Assembly: GCA_964036045.1 (NCBI GenBank)
Contig: OZ038381.1
Location: forward strand, 112,208,922 to 112,272,921
Length of the DNA stretch: 64,000 bases
DNA from: Eutreptiella sp. 'Long Island Sound 2002'
Taxonomy: Eukaryota > Euglenozoa > Euglenophyceae > Eutreptiales > Eutreptiaceae
Direction: 5' to 3'
Numbering within the stretch: position 1 is the first letter of the stretch; each line of letters starts with the position of its first letter. Below the pieces are notes generated by a model. It made no database searches. It saw only the letters and a list, made by a program, of their open reading frames with translations, and was not told the origin of the DNA. Both the position numbers and the translations under genes were made by a program. This document shows positions 22,679-33,049 of the stretch, one piece after another.

Positions 22679-23252
22679 CCGGGGCCCTTGTCGGTTTTGA
22701 GCAAGCCCATGGCTTTACTGTTGCAGATGGGTCGGACGGAAGCTGTGGTGGCCACGGTCGGGGGTATTTAGGGCAATGATTTTTGTCGGTGTTTGTCGTA
22801 ATTGTTGGCTGTGGCGGTGGGGTGTATTGTGCCTGTGGGTGTGCATATGGCAAGGTAGTTGGCGGGCAGGTATTTCGGGCTTGGTTGTTGCCGATGGCTT
22901 GGGTCGCGTGCGGCCGAGTGCCGGTGTGAAAGTGGTTGTTGTCGAGGACGGCAATGCCAAGGTGGTGGGATCTTCCGTAGCTTGCCCTCGTCGTCGTCGT
23001 CTGGTCGTTGTTGCTACCTCCACGGTGTCTCTGAGGTTTTTGGCGTGGACGTGCACATGGTGGTCCACTTGGTGGTGATGGTGACTCGGGGAGTGGGCAG
23101 GTTTTGCCCAGGGCTGGTGTTGGAACCACGATGGTTCTTGCATGGGTGTCCTTGGAGCCTGTTGGTTGCTGTGCCGAGGGGTACTTGTATGAGTGTTTGT
23201 GGCAAAGGGGGGGGTAGGTTGCTAGCCCAATTTTTGGATGGCCTTGGTTCAT
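22560..23252 (-). CDS. 230-aa Thr/Pro/Asn-rich open frame, unknown
   Basis: Minus-strand frame rich in Thr, Pro, His, Asn and Lys, extending through the right 630-bp copy. It has no recognised motif. It continues the minus-strand coding-like block interrupted by the retroelement insertion and could be the upstream portion of the same product. Composition bias alone could also produce it. Confidence 0.3.
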   Translation of the reverse strand: MNQGHPKIGLATYPPLCHKHSYKYPSAQQPTGSKDTHARTIVVPTPALGKTCPLPESPSPPSGPPCARPRQKPQRHRGGSNNDQTTTTRASYGRSHHLGIAVLDNNHFHTGTRPHATQAIGNNQARNTCPPTTLPYAHPQAQYTPPPQPTITTNTDKNHCPKYPRPWPPQLPSDPSATVKPWACSKPTRAPDNSTQECRKAGTRAHNDNTAPTQDWQRPKADPHTKKDQP

Positions 23253-24270
23253 TGGCTCGGGATGTGTGGTTGTAGTGCTGGCGGCACGGGCGGTGGTTGC
23301 GGCTTCGGTGTCTTAGTCCCGGGTTGGGACGGCGGCACAGTGTAGTGTGGATTGCTGTTCTGTGGTGTAATGTCGCCAACGGAGATTGTATGCCAATAGT
23401 CGGTTCGTAAGTCCGCAATGTAACCTACAGGTATAGGGTAAGGTTGTTGCAACGCTTGCGCCGTAGCTGCACCGTCCACCTCGTCCAAGACTAAGTCCGG
23501 GAAAGTGCCCTCTTGACGAGAGTACAGGTGGTGAGGTGGGCCGAAGGGCGCAGCGTGATCGATACACTCCGCCAGTAGGAGGTCCACCAACCACATGCCC
23601 AGCTCGCTGGGCGGAGGACGATGGACCGCTATAATGAACGGCCTGGAGGCTATGAAATCGCCACCCTCGCGCAGACTGCGCGTAGTAACACAAGCTATAT
23701 GGGGAAAGGCTAGGAGCATGCTTCTGACGCGACACATTACCCAAGATGTGTACACTTCCACTGCATATGAGTGGTCCAGATGGCACGAGATGGGCACGGG
23801 ATACTCGGCCCACATGACGGTCTCCAGGCACACAATTGTAGGCGCACCAGCAACAATGGGATGGGAAGCAGAAGCCGTCAGTCACGAAAGCAGTATATCG
23901 GCGGCTGGCCCGGACTACCGGGAAGGTCGGCTTCAATGGTACGGATACCCCATGCCACGGGGGGAGGCGTTCAAACTCCCATGGCCATGAGGCTTGCGGC
24001 CAGCCGGCCGCGTTTGCATCTGGTAGACAGAAACTACCGGCGCCGATCTATTCATGGATGGCACGCCTACCACGCATACACAACCCTGCACATGATGTGC
24101 TCTATCCCGTGCTCCTGGCGGACCGGAGGGAGAGAACTGTGAAAGCCAAGTAGGTGCATGCAAAACACGAACCTGTCATGATTCGTGCCATGGGCCCCGC
24201 AGTGCCGAGAGAGACCCGGCGCACACGGGGCATGTCAGGTTGAAAACGTTGCATAGCCTAGTATAAACCG
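23249..24270 (-). pseudogene. Probable 3' region of a degenerate LINE
   Basis: Downstream (minus sense) of the RT motifs at 24.5-25.2 kb, readable text continues in several frames. One example is a segment with HEWIGAGSFCLPDANAAG-like text at about 24050-24000. The 194-aa frame 23249-23833 is another; it includes EGTFPDLVLDEV and RTDYWHTISVGD. The last two phrases faintly recall the ends of a LINE endonuclease domain, but that would be out of order here, so no domain is assigned. Premature stops and phase changes are frequent. Confidence 0.35.
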
Positions 24271-25200
24271 CGCTAGGTGCTACGACAGACCATGTGGTTG
24301 GCATGTCGCAAATATTTGTGATACCCTTGTAGAAACCGGCTGAAAACCACCATAGCCGCCGGCTCCACACCCACCCAACGGGAGGCAAGAGGGTAAAAGA
24401 ACTGGGCTGAAGGGAGAGTGTGCCAACCGGTGACCATGCGCAAGATGGAGGTTGTTGTTTGGTACGCGACTTGCATGGAGTTGTATGTGGGCGGGCTTAC
24501 CCCTGCCTGCTAGCGCTGTTGTCCCCGGGCTACAACGCCGCACATCTGATATGGGTTATAGGAAGGAAGACGGACCATGGCCAACACTCGCGAAGCTCGC
24601 CAACTAGCACCGAAGAGGTTCATTTTGTCAACCTTGTAATAGATGTGAGGGAACCGATGCCGACCTGCCACGCGCACACAGCCCGGCCCTTGATGTAAGG
24701 GCATGTGTGACCCACCCGTGTACACAGACCTCGGGTGAAAAGTAACTTGGAAGCCCTCGTAGGCAGCCACAACTAGTAACTGCTTGGGGCCAAGCGAGAA
24801 AAGGTTGGTCAAGAGCCCTGCATTATGTAGATTATCTGCGAATATCGGCAACTCTAACTCTGAGCCGATAAACCTTGTGGTGTCACCCATATACCCCGAC
24901 CGGGCCCCCGACACAAGGGCACCTGGAGGAGTGAGAGAAAATGCGCATCTCTGCCACAACACCGAACACCATCGCGGACGCCAGGCACCCCTGTGCCACC
25001 CCACCTAGCAACCGCGCTAGAGCCTCGCTGACACCGTTGAAACCACCCGTGTGCACAGTGGCTGCCGGGGTGGCAAGAAGGAGCATCTCGACCACAACTG
25101 TAGAGAAGCCTGCCAATCGGAATATACACTATAACGTATCATGCACTACCGACCCGTACGCATGTCGCACATCATCGACTACCATACACACACAACGCCG
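24270..25200 (-). pseudogene. Degenerate non-LTR (LINE) reverse transcriptase
   Basis: Three RT motifs occur in order on the minus strand. Motif A is VVDDVRHAYGSVVHDTL at about 25180-25130, ending at an in-frame TAG. The motif B region is GGVAQGCLASAMVF at about 25010-24970, matching the G-x-x-Q-G-C-x-x-S signature. Motif C is LPIFADN at about 24848-24830, a degraded F/YADD. The post-C text ending in the N/H-x-x-S segment of the palm is also readable. Motif B and motif C are in different frames, and the second Asp of motif C is Asn, so the gene is dead. Between A and B is a normal-length linker (FSTVVVEMLLL). The motif order and spacing fit non-LTR elements rather than LTR elements or group II introns. 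Confidence 0.75.
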
Positions 25201-27677
25201 GCGAAAAAAATTGAACCACATGTCGTCGTGTAACACTCGCAGCAGGTTTGCCAGACTAGAGGAGGCATGCAACGCAAACTGCATGCAAACGAACAGCCCC
25301 ACATGAGCCTAAAACGGTACCTACTGATCGGCAATGTGGGCGCCGATTGACTTCTAGATCATGGTAAAGTTCAAGGGGGAACGCGCATTGCTGATGGGTC
25401 CATGTGGTACATTAGCCGGCAAAGCATAGAAGTTGCCATGGCCTATGGTTTTAAGTGGGACTGCGGCAACCACATGTCGAATGAAGGCAACGACCCATTG
25501 CACCTAGTCGTCATGCAACCACTCGGCGATGCAATACTCTGCAAGGTCACGATAGGGCGTGGACCGTGGGGCCCTCCGCAAAATGCGCCTCGTAGAATGG
25601 ATAGTGACTGCAAAGGGGGGCCACACGCCAACTCTCCACGTGATGACGGCGCAAGGGTCTGCCTCTGTGCAACAGAGGATAGGGTGCAGGTGCCGGGCCC
25701 GAAACTAGTCGAGGCCTACCACAACCTCCACCTCTGGAGGAATTAACCTCGCTTCACAAGAGAACAAGTGTTCTCATTGGACTCTCGCCGGGTGTATTAC
25801 CTCCCCCCAGGGGTCTCCGCGCGAGCCCCACTCAGCTTCGTCCCATCACTAAAGGGTCTCTCACCTTATTTTTGACGACCCTTAACCCATCAACCCTCTG
25901 GTGATTGCCGCGGAAAGTTAGCGGACCGGTCATCGGGTCTCTCCGCAAGTTGCAGATAGCATTGTCTTGCTTACACGATTTAGAACAAGGCTCAGCTTGG
26001 AGTTCGTTAATCTTGTGGAGGCACCACCCGGTTTCAATTTGTTGACCCTCAACTTGGTACACACAATCAAAAGAAAGGTGGTGGTGCTAGCTCTTACAAT
26101 AGTCCGGCTACCCCGCCGTGGTGCACCTTCAAGAAGTGGGGGCACCGCCTGCTTGTTTTGTGTTGCATTGCCTTCACTGGCACACTTTCGCCGTGGTTCT
26201 CTGTTCGTATGCTGGTGCGGCAACTTTGGTTCGCCGAGGTTCACAATTGCACATTGGTGACTGCACCCATCACCCGAAGGCAAAGCCATCGTGCTTGAAC
26301 TCACATATCGGGACACTCCAATGTAAGTTGTAAAGTCGGCCAAAGGCATGGCCAAGGACCATCGCCCACTACTTCAATGCCTACGTGCACATGTTGCCCC
26401 GGATTCGCGTTTAGTTGTCACCCTACCGGACACATACCGCCATTTTGTGATAGCTATGACCACGGCAGCGCGGGCAGATTTCGGGCCCCTGAGCACCCCG
26501 GACACAGTGCCTGTGTAGGTGTCCTATGCGGCAAGTGTGCTGCACACCCTTGTGAACACACACACCCTCTGGTTGTCGAATGCGCCTTTAGTGCGCAAAG
26601 TCATCGCTGCCCGTAAGGGTGTTCAGCAAGCTTGGGAAATGGTGGGTCTGGACCGTTCTCTTGAAGTTGACCCTCTTGCTCGCCCAAGAGAGGTTACGGG
26701 CCTAGGAAAGTCATATTACCATCTTCTCTTGCGGAAACTCTTCACTGGGCGTATCGAGCCTCGTGGGAGGAAACTTTCAGTGTAACTCGAGATTGTCCGT
26801 GGATTGCGTGTCACTGCACACGGAAATGGCTCCAATTCCATTGCTGCTTGCGGCTGAAATGCACTTGCAGTTTTTTACGCATGGCATGCGCGGATCCATG
26901 TGGGTCAGTGCACAGGATTTCATCAGAGCCTTGGATTTATTTCTCAGTCGTCATGCGTCACCCCAGGTAGGCGTGGTTTCGTGTTCAGAATGAATTCGTC
27001 TTTCTATTAGATTATTATCCTGTGCGGCCGCATCTTCTCACTCTGCCCGCCCTGTACCTCCTGGTAATCCGGCTTCCCGAGCTCGTTTCAAATTAGGACC
27101 GAGGGTCTGCCAATGGCAGTGGGAGACTTTTGCAGACAAATGCAAGAATTTACATTCCAAACAACTGGTACACTACGCAACGGGAACTCCATTGTGCCCA
27201 TAGATGTGTGTAGTCTAGCAACCCGGGAAGCGGGGTGACGTTGACAAGTGCACCCGAACGGTAAGAGCAGAGTTACGGAGGTAACAAGTCTCATACTTTC
27301 CACGATGCTAATTGTTTGCCACCGACGAAAACTTCAGCACGCATTCGGTCACAGGCTTTAGCGAGCTAGGAGGCTCCCAAGGTGGAAAAAAATCGTCGCT
27401 GCTTGATGGGTCAGGTTTGCGGGGCGGTCACAGGGCTGGGGTAAGTCGCCACATCGTTCGTTTGCCCGTTTACCGGTGGGGGGAGAAGGCTCTGCCCAAG
27501 TGGGTGGGGAAGCGACTGGTACGTATGGGTGGGTGTGGGTGTGATGTTGTACGCAGGGATGCAACCATGGGCCGCCCGATACTAGAAACAGGGGCCGGTA
27601 GAAGACGACATGGGGTTGCGCATGTACCGCCCAATGCACTATGACTCCACATGTCGAGCCCACCATGGAGGTGGGGA
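25201..27677. other. Mixed sequence between LINE pieces, with plus-strand coding-like fragments
   Basis: An intact LINE would carry an endonuclease and the RT N-terminus here on the minus strand; neither was recognised. Instead, plus-strand text is coherent at 26519-26993 (for example LVRKVIAARKGVQQAWEMVG and GKSYYHLLLRKLF), with earlier pieces from about 26390. This suggests an insertion or another decayed gene on the plus strand. The short frame 25402-25746 (plus) is also open but unrecognised. Confidence 0.35.
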
Positions 27678-28765
27678 TCAGGACCGGGACCGGCGTGATC
27701 TTCCGTGCCGCCGATGTTGGTGCTCCCGTGAGGGAGAAAGGGAACGCTCTTGTGCTTCTAAGCACAGCCTCTTATTACGTTTGTGCTCCAAATCTTGTGC
27801 GCCGTCTGCAGTATCCGTGGTCGCAGCGGAAAGCACGAGGGCTCTAGAGCCCCCTCCAGGGGCCGGCTGCAAACCGGGCCTGCCGGAGGATGTCCGGTTG
27901 GCAGTTCCGCCTTTCGCCCTATCAATGTAGGGGGTCCACTTTTGCCATGGCACCCTGCAACCAGTCGGCGTAATGGAGCCTCCGTGCTCCACTAGCGCTC
28001 TGGCTTCCTCGCGAACCTTGAGGTGAGCAAAAGACACTTCCACACGCACATACTTATCTAACACGGTGCACAAATTGTCCTGGAAATGGGAACGCAAGAA
28101 ACCGGCTAGTACTTGAGCACACATGGGTTGGGACCAAGGGTCTGACACCGCAATCCACTTCACGTTGCAACTCACGGGTAACTGGGCAGGTTGTGAGTGT
28201 GCCGACCCCCTTGAGCCCCTACCCCCTGTGGGCTGATTGGTTTTTTGTGCCTCTACCGCGGGACCTTGCCCGGGGGTAGTGGTTGAAGTACCATCCTGAG
28301 GATGGGGCTTGAAAAACTCGGCAAGTGCCTCTGCGACAGTTAGTGCAAAGGCAGGACAGCACGGGGCCGCTCCCATTCGTGCCGTAGGGAAGCGTCCGGA
28401 AAACTGGGGATGTCGCATCCCGCCAATTGCATGGTGAGGAGGAAGGCCCGCGCCAGGCTCCCCACGAGTTTGTGGGCAACAGTGTTCAGCGAGGTTAGGA
28501 ACCCATTCAATACCGGGGGTGAAACTTCAAAAGCAATTCCTACACCGCGGCGGCCATGAGTCCCCCTAGCCAAAACCGGAAGGTCTTTGACACCGGATTG
28601 CGGAGCTCGAGTTTCCGGATCCTCTACACCTGTAAGTTCAACTATAGGCAACTCCGGAAGGGGCTTCGTGACCGTGGCTGCTGCTAGCGGGGGCATTTCT
28701 AGGGTCGACTCAAAGTGCGCAGAGAAAATTTGTAAATCTTGAAAAGACAGGGAACCTCGCGCCAC
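27678..28765 (-). pseudogene. ORF1/gag-like protein block, two overlapping frames
   Basis: Frames 28340-28765 (141 aa) and 27678-28418 (246 aa) on the minus strand overlap and read as one protein with a phase change near 28400. The second part has a folded-looking core (VKWIAVSDPWSQPMCAQVLA, then FLRSHFQDNLCTVLDKYVRV) followed by a basic Ser/Arg/His-rich tail ending RRHGRSRRSRS. A folded core with a basic tail and no enzyme motifs, lying upstream of a LINE RT on the same strand, fits a LINE ORF1 or gag-like nucleic-acid-binding protein. No named family is recognised, and linkage to the RT at 25 kb is inferred. Confidence 0.45.
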
Positions 28766-28871
28766 CTAGGCCGTGAATAAAACCGGCAGTGACGGGTACT
28801 ATACCGCATGGTGTCTGTCAATACGGGGGTAGTTCGCACGGCGAAATTTCTCTAGAGCTACTTCCAAGAAA

Positions 28872-29785
28872 TCAGGCACGTGGGTGCCCTTGGGGGGGGC
28901 GGCTTCTGGGCGAGGGAGAGCAAAGCCTTCCCACCCGCTGGATACGCGTATCAACAGCTCCCGGATTAGTGCTTGCCGTGCATTTGCGATATGATGTCCC
29001 CATTAACCTTGTGACTTGGGCTTGTAAATCATCAATCTTGGCTTGAAGCCGACCTGAGGGATCCTCATGCATCTTTTGCTAATGCGCCGGATTCCGGCGT
29101 GCGGAGTGTAGCGCGTCCTCGTTCGCTTGTAGTGTTTCACAAGTCTAACGCCGACGGTCCGTCATCTCGCGTGGTTTGGCGTCATTATCCCCGGGGGTTA
29201 GCAGCAGGACAGCAGCTTCGAGTTGCGACAATAGGCCGATGGGCACTAAATCTCCATCCACTAGTTTGTCTAGGACCTCCTTCGTGGTGCGGGCTGCCGA
29301 GCTGGCGGAGGGGGGGGGAGGGGCATCATTCCGGACTTTGACACCGGAGGGAGAGCCCGCAGGATATTTCTATTGTGGAGTGGCCACAAGGACGGCGGCC
29401 GACCACAAGACGTAGGAATACATCGATGCTCGACGTCCGGGGCAAGATGCGGGCCGTTAAGGGGGCGGGTGGGCATGTCAAGGATGACAGCGCACTATCC
29501 CGCAGCATTCTTCTTTTACCACTCTGCCCATGGAGCCCTAAGTTGCGACGGTAACCATTGCGAGATAGGGTCTAGCACCAGTTTAGAAAATTGGGTGCCC
29601 CGGAATTCGGGCACTTGATCCGCTTCTGTGAGGCCCCCCCAGCTGCCGAAGCCTCGTTCGAAACGAATTGCCGCATGTTCGCAGGAAGAAGGGGTTCCAC
29701 CCAAGTGGAAATTCCCGGGAGGCAGCGTCAGCGGTCCTCGGAAAAAACTGGAACCGGCAAAGATTGAGCCATGACTACTGGTCAA
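28872..29785 (-). pseudogene. Upstream fragments of the same ORF1-like product, including a coiled coil
   Basis: Frame 28872-29072 begins with SGRLQAKIDDLQAQVTRLMG, a short leucine-heptad coiled coil. Frame 29516-29785 (89 aa) reads as Gly/Phe/Pro-rich protein text. Coiled coils are typical near the N-terminus of LINE ORF1 proteins, which trimerise. Stops and a 9-base G run near 29310 separate the parts. Confidence 0.35.
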
Positions 29786-32294
29786 CGCGTAGTAATCTGC
29801 ACCCCCGTGGGCATCTTAGCATCGGCGATGACGGTGATCGGCATGCCGTTTGCGGTCAACATTGCCTGCATATCATTGACAGTGTATAAGTCGCCCTACA
29901 ACGCAAGCCACCGCCATGTATCACAGAGTCGAGTGGGAGCCTTGTCGGTAACCTAACCTAACGCTCTAACAGCCTGATGAAGCGCTGGTAAAGGGACATC
30001 CGTGGCGTAGTCACACAGCGGTGACTGCAGGCGTGGCTCTGTGTTGTGCTCCAATAGACACAAAAACCGGCTGGGAAGCTCAGCGAGAGACGCAGGTAAC
30101 GGGGGCATGGTGAATTGAAGACAAGGGTTGGGCGGTCACGGGGACACCTCACCCGAGGTAGACGGATAGGCAATCAAGCAACAAAAGGGTAAGCGATAGA
30201 GCAGGAGCGGCAACACCGTACATATCCCCCTATGACTCCGTGCCCCCTCCACGAAGTCATAGTAAGCGGCCAGGCCTCGTCGCATAGCGGGGATGTGGGG
30301 GGAGTACGGGTTCCCAGTGGTGCCGGAATGCCCCACTCAGAAGACCGCGTCGCAGCAAACATGCGCCACATAACCGGCTAGCAGCAAACACAGCCCAGCA
30401 CCAGGCAGGGTCAACGGACGCTGACAGAGATCGGAAAGGTTAGAGGCCGGTGTGGCGATCCTGAGTGCACCGCCACGCGGACTGCGCAGCACTGGACAAA
30501 GTTGTACTCGACGGTGCTGAAAGTAGAAGGTATCGAACATTTTGGATGAGATGTGTCTTCCCTCGCAGGATAAAATGCTGCTGAGTAGTGGCGTAGTTGG
30601 AAGCCGCTACAGTGATGAAGGGCTCTGGGGACCGCGTGCCCCCGAGCTGGGGACGACACAGGTGCGCGGCCCAGTGGCCTCCTTGTGATTTGTTCGTGTC
30701 GAACCGAATCACTGCGGCTACGTGCCACTTAGCTCAGAGGGCTCGTACGAGCCAACGGTTGAATCGTTTGAAACACGATTCGGCGATTTTTTCCGGTACT
30801 AGAGGCTCTAGGTGGACTTGGAGGTGTTGTTCATCCACTGCACCGAGTGTGTATTGTGGTCGGGCTACTGCGTCACCAGCTTCATAATGTTCTGCGGAAC
30901 GTCATGCGTCTCGGGCCTTGCAGCGGATCCACCCCTGCTCCCGAGCGCTTACGCTTGCCAGTGGAGGCACGCGGCGCGGTGGGCGGAATCGGGGGATCAG
31001 GCGTGACACAAAGACTGGAGTGAAAAGATCGACGATAGGCTTCGCAGCACAGATAAGGGAACTAGACCGGCTCTGAGGGGGCAGCCTGTTGTGCGGCAAC
31101 GGCGCTCCCCTCTGCAAACCAGACAAACCCAATCGAAAGAGTCGCCGCATGGCAGTCCTAGAAGCCCCCAAGGGTCGAAGTGCACCTCTGGTACGAACGG
31201 AAGAGGTAACGGGGAAAGACCTGTCACCACACGTATTGCATGTGGCATGAGTGTAGGCAAACCGTGGTAGCTTGCATGGAGTTGGTTAGCTGACTTGTAT
31301 GCGGAGCATGTAGCTGTGCACAAGCTAACAAGGCAAAACTGCCGCTTGTAGTGGAACCTTGTCACCACACGGAGTCATCCCAGGGTACCTGCTCAGTTCA
31401 CTATTGGTGGTACGTGCTGCGGAGCCCTGGGAAGGACGTACCCCGGCGTGTCTTGTGGGTTAGTGATGGTGTGTCCCTGTGCCCACGGCGTCGTGCGGTG
31501 AGCCACACCCCACATTTGGCCTGTCCTCTTACCCTCACGTGCCTTGAGCTAGCAGGGAGGGGTTTCCGACGTGGGCCACGGTCCATGTCCACACCCGCCG
31601 TGCAGGGTGCGCCCGGCCGGTGCCTAGGGAAGTTCCGGGGGGGGGGGGGGGACAACCGAACCATACGTATACATGCCTTACTTTGCACCATGGTTTGAGG
31701 CAAATATTAAAAAGGTGCAATCAAGAAAATGTAGGCAGAGCACAAAAAATGCCTGCTACTGGTTGAGAATACCTTCAAATGCTTGCATATCCGGCTTTTA
31801 TGCCCCATCTATTCCACATTTAGGCCTAAGAGACGGCGCACGTGGCATGGTAACACCCCCAAAAAGGTCAGCGCAATGCACAGGCAAAGGCATTGTCCGG
31901 GAAGCATGCACCAAAGCCCATGACAAACGCTTTGGCAGACGCGTGGTCTACGACAAGTGCACAAAACATAAGCACCATTCACTGGCAGAGCATGGCGCAT
32001 ACTATTGAGGCACACCGCCTGGACAAGACCTTTGCCAGGGAACCTGCCTTTTCTTTTGCCACCTCATAACAGATACATGATCTGTGAAGCGGAACCACTA
32101 ACGGAACCTCCAAGAAAGCCGCATGCATCGTCCTTGCAAAGAAGGCGGTGTTTTTGGCAACAACATACACACAGTGACAGTTTGGGGCGCCCAAGCAAGC
32201 CCTGGATCTTGCTGTTGGTGGAGGGTGCTGTTTGGTGGCAACCCATGGTCATGCCTTAATGAATCCCCTGGGATACCACGGTGCATTTGCATAC
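29786..32294. other. No gene recognised
   Basis: Short frames exist on both strands (for example 30997-31368 minus) but none shows a motif. Contains a run of about 12 G at about 31638-31651. A dynein exon continuing the one at 32295 was looked for on the minus strand in 31.6-32.3 kb and not found. Confidence 0.5.
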
Positions 32295-32402
32295 CCCTTC
32301 TGGGGGCGCACGATCCACATCTGCCTTGTCTTTACTTGTGACTTCTGTTTTCGTCTCAACATTGTCAAGGGACCAACCTTCTTTGATGTGCGCCCTTGTC
32401 AC
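32295..32402 (-). CDS. Next dynein heavy chain exon
   Basis: 36 codons, beginning VTRAHIKEGWSLDNVETKTE and ending VTSKDKADVDRAPPEG. In the dynein family VTRAHKGWxLDxVxxxxEVTxxxKEDVxxPPxEG directly follows RQE, so this exon continues the previous one without losing a residue. Acceptor TATGTCTGCAG and donor GTATGC flank it; both ends are phase 0. The family normally goes on with a (V/I)Y(V/I)xGLxxxGAxWD exon about 120 residues from the C-terminus. That exon was not seen downstream, so the gene is broken, displaced or continues beyond an unrecognised long intron. The next feature downstream is unrelated sequence. Confidence 0.9.
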
Positions 32403-32893
32403 CTGCAGACATAGACACAATCGTCACCTCTATGCCCGATACGCAGAGCAGACAAGCATGCAACAGTACGTGGCAATACACAACAGCACAGCAAGCACGG
32501 GAAGGTGCGGGCTTGCTGTTCTTCTGCAGGCTGTTGCAAACTGCGCTTCTGCGTCTCCTCAGCTGCGGCTGCAGCTGCAGGGTGCTGATTACCACAGTTT
32601 GAGAATGGACACCCAGATATGTCAACGTCAACTGCACACCAATCCTACTTCAAAATCCACCCCATCCCCCAGAAAACACCCTGCGCACTTTCTGGCGATC
32701 CTGTATGTTCTGACCCACACCTACCCTCATGCTTCCGCTGCCTCCAACCAGGATGATCAGGCAAAACTTAGGCTTAATATTTCTTTTTTTTTTGTACCCA
32801 GATTTATGAGGCTCCTAACACCCTGAGCCTGGTCCATACCCTTACCTTGGCTCTGAACCTAACCATGGCAAGCCCTGTGTTGCAGAGGCACAC
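32403..32893 (-). other. Phase-0 spliceosomal intron of the dynein gene (491 bp)
   Basis: It starts GTGTGC and ends TCTATGTCTGCAG exactly between two exons whose protein junction (RQE then VTRAH) matches the family, which fixes both splice sites. It is the best-supported intron in the window and shows the organism uses ordinary GT-AG introns. Confidence 0.85.
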
Positions 32894-33049
32894 CTCTTGT
32901 CGAACAGCAGTCAAAAAGCCTTGTGGATTGAAGAATCCTGTAAGCCAGTACTGGCGGGGGCGGTCCCGGTCCAACCACGACTGCAACTGATCATGCGTCT
33001 TTATGACATCCTGAAACCAAACTCCCATATTGGGGGAGGGCCATGACAC
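32894..33049 (-). CDS. Dynein heavy chain C-terminal domain exon (axonemal type)
   Basis: The 52 codons starting at 33049 encode VSWPSPNMGVWFQDVIKTHD, then QLQSWLDRDRPRQYWLTGFF and [26 protein letters not shown](M/V)RQE is the hallmark of the C-terminal domain of outer-arm-type axonemal dynein heavy chains (the DNAH5/DNAH8 and algal gamma group), in which this segment follows KxSW and precedes VTRAH. The exon is preceded by a pyrimidine-rich acceptor ending CCTATGCAG and followed by GTGTGC, and its length is an exact multiple of three (phase 0 both sides). Dynein heavy chains are motors of about 4000-4500 residues that drive ciliary beating. No stop or frameshift is present. No exon encoding the residues just before it was recognised up to 33600. 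Confidence 0.9.

Noticed and set aside
23249-23833. LINE endonuclease domain
   Set aside because: Only vague resemblance (FPDLVL, TDYWHTISV), and it lies after rather than before the RT motifs.
31681-32294. Third dynein exon (GLxxxGAxWD segment)
   Set aside because: All three minus frames were read and no matching text was found; a VYVVAKNTAF stretch at about 32170 is not homologous and lacks an acceptor.
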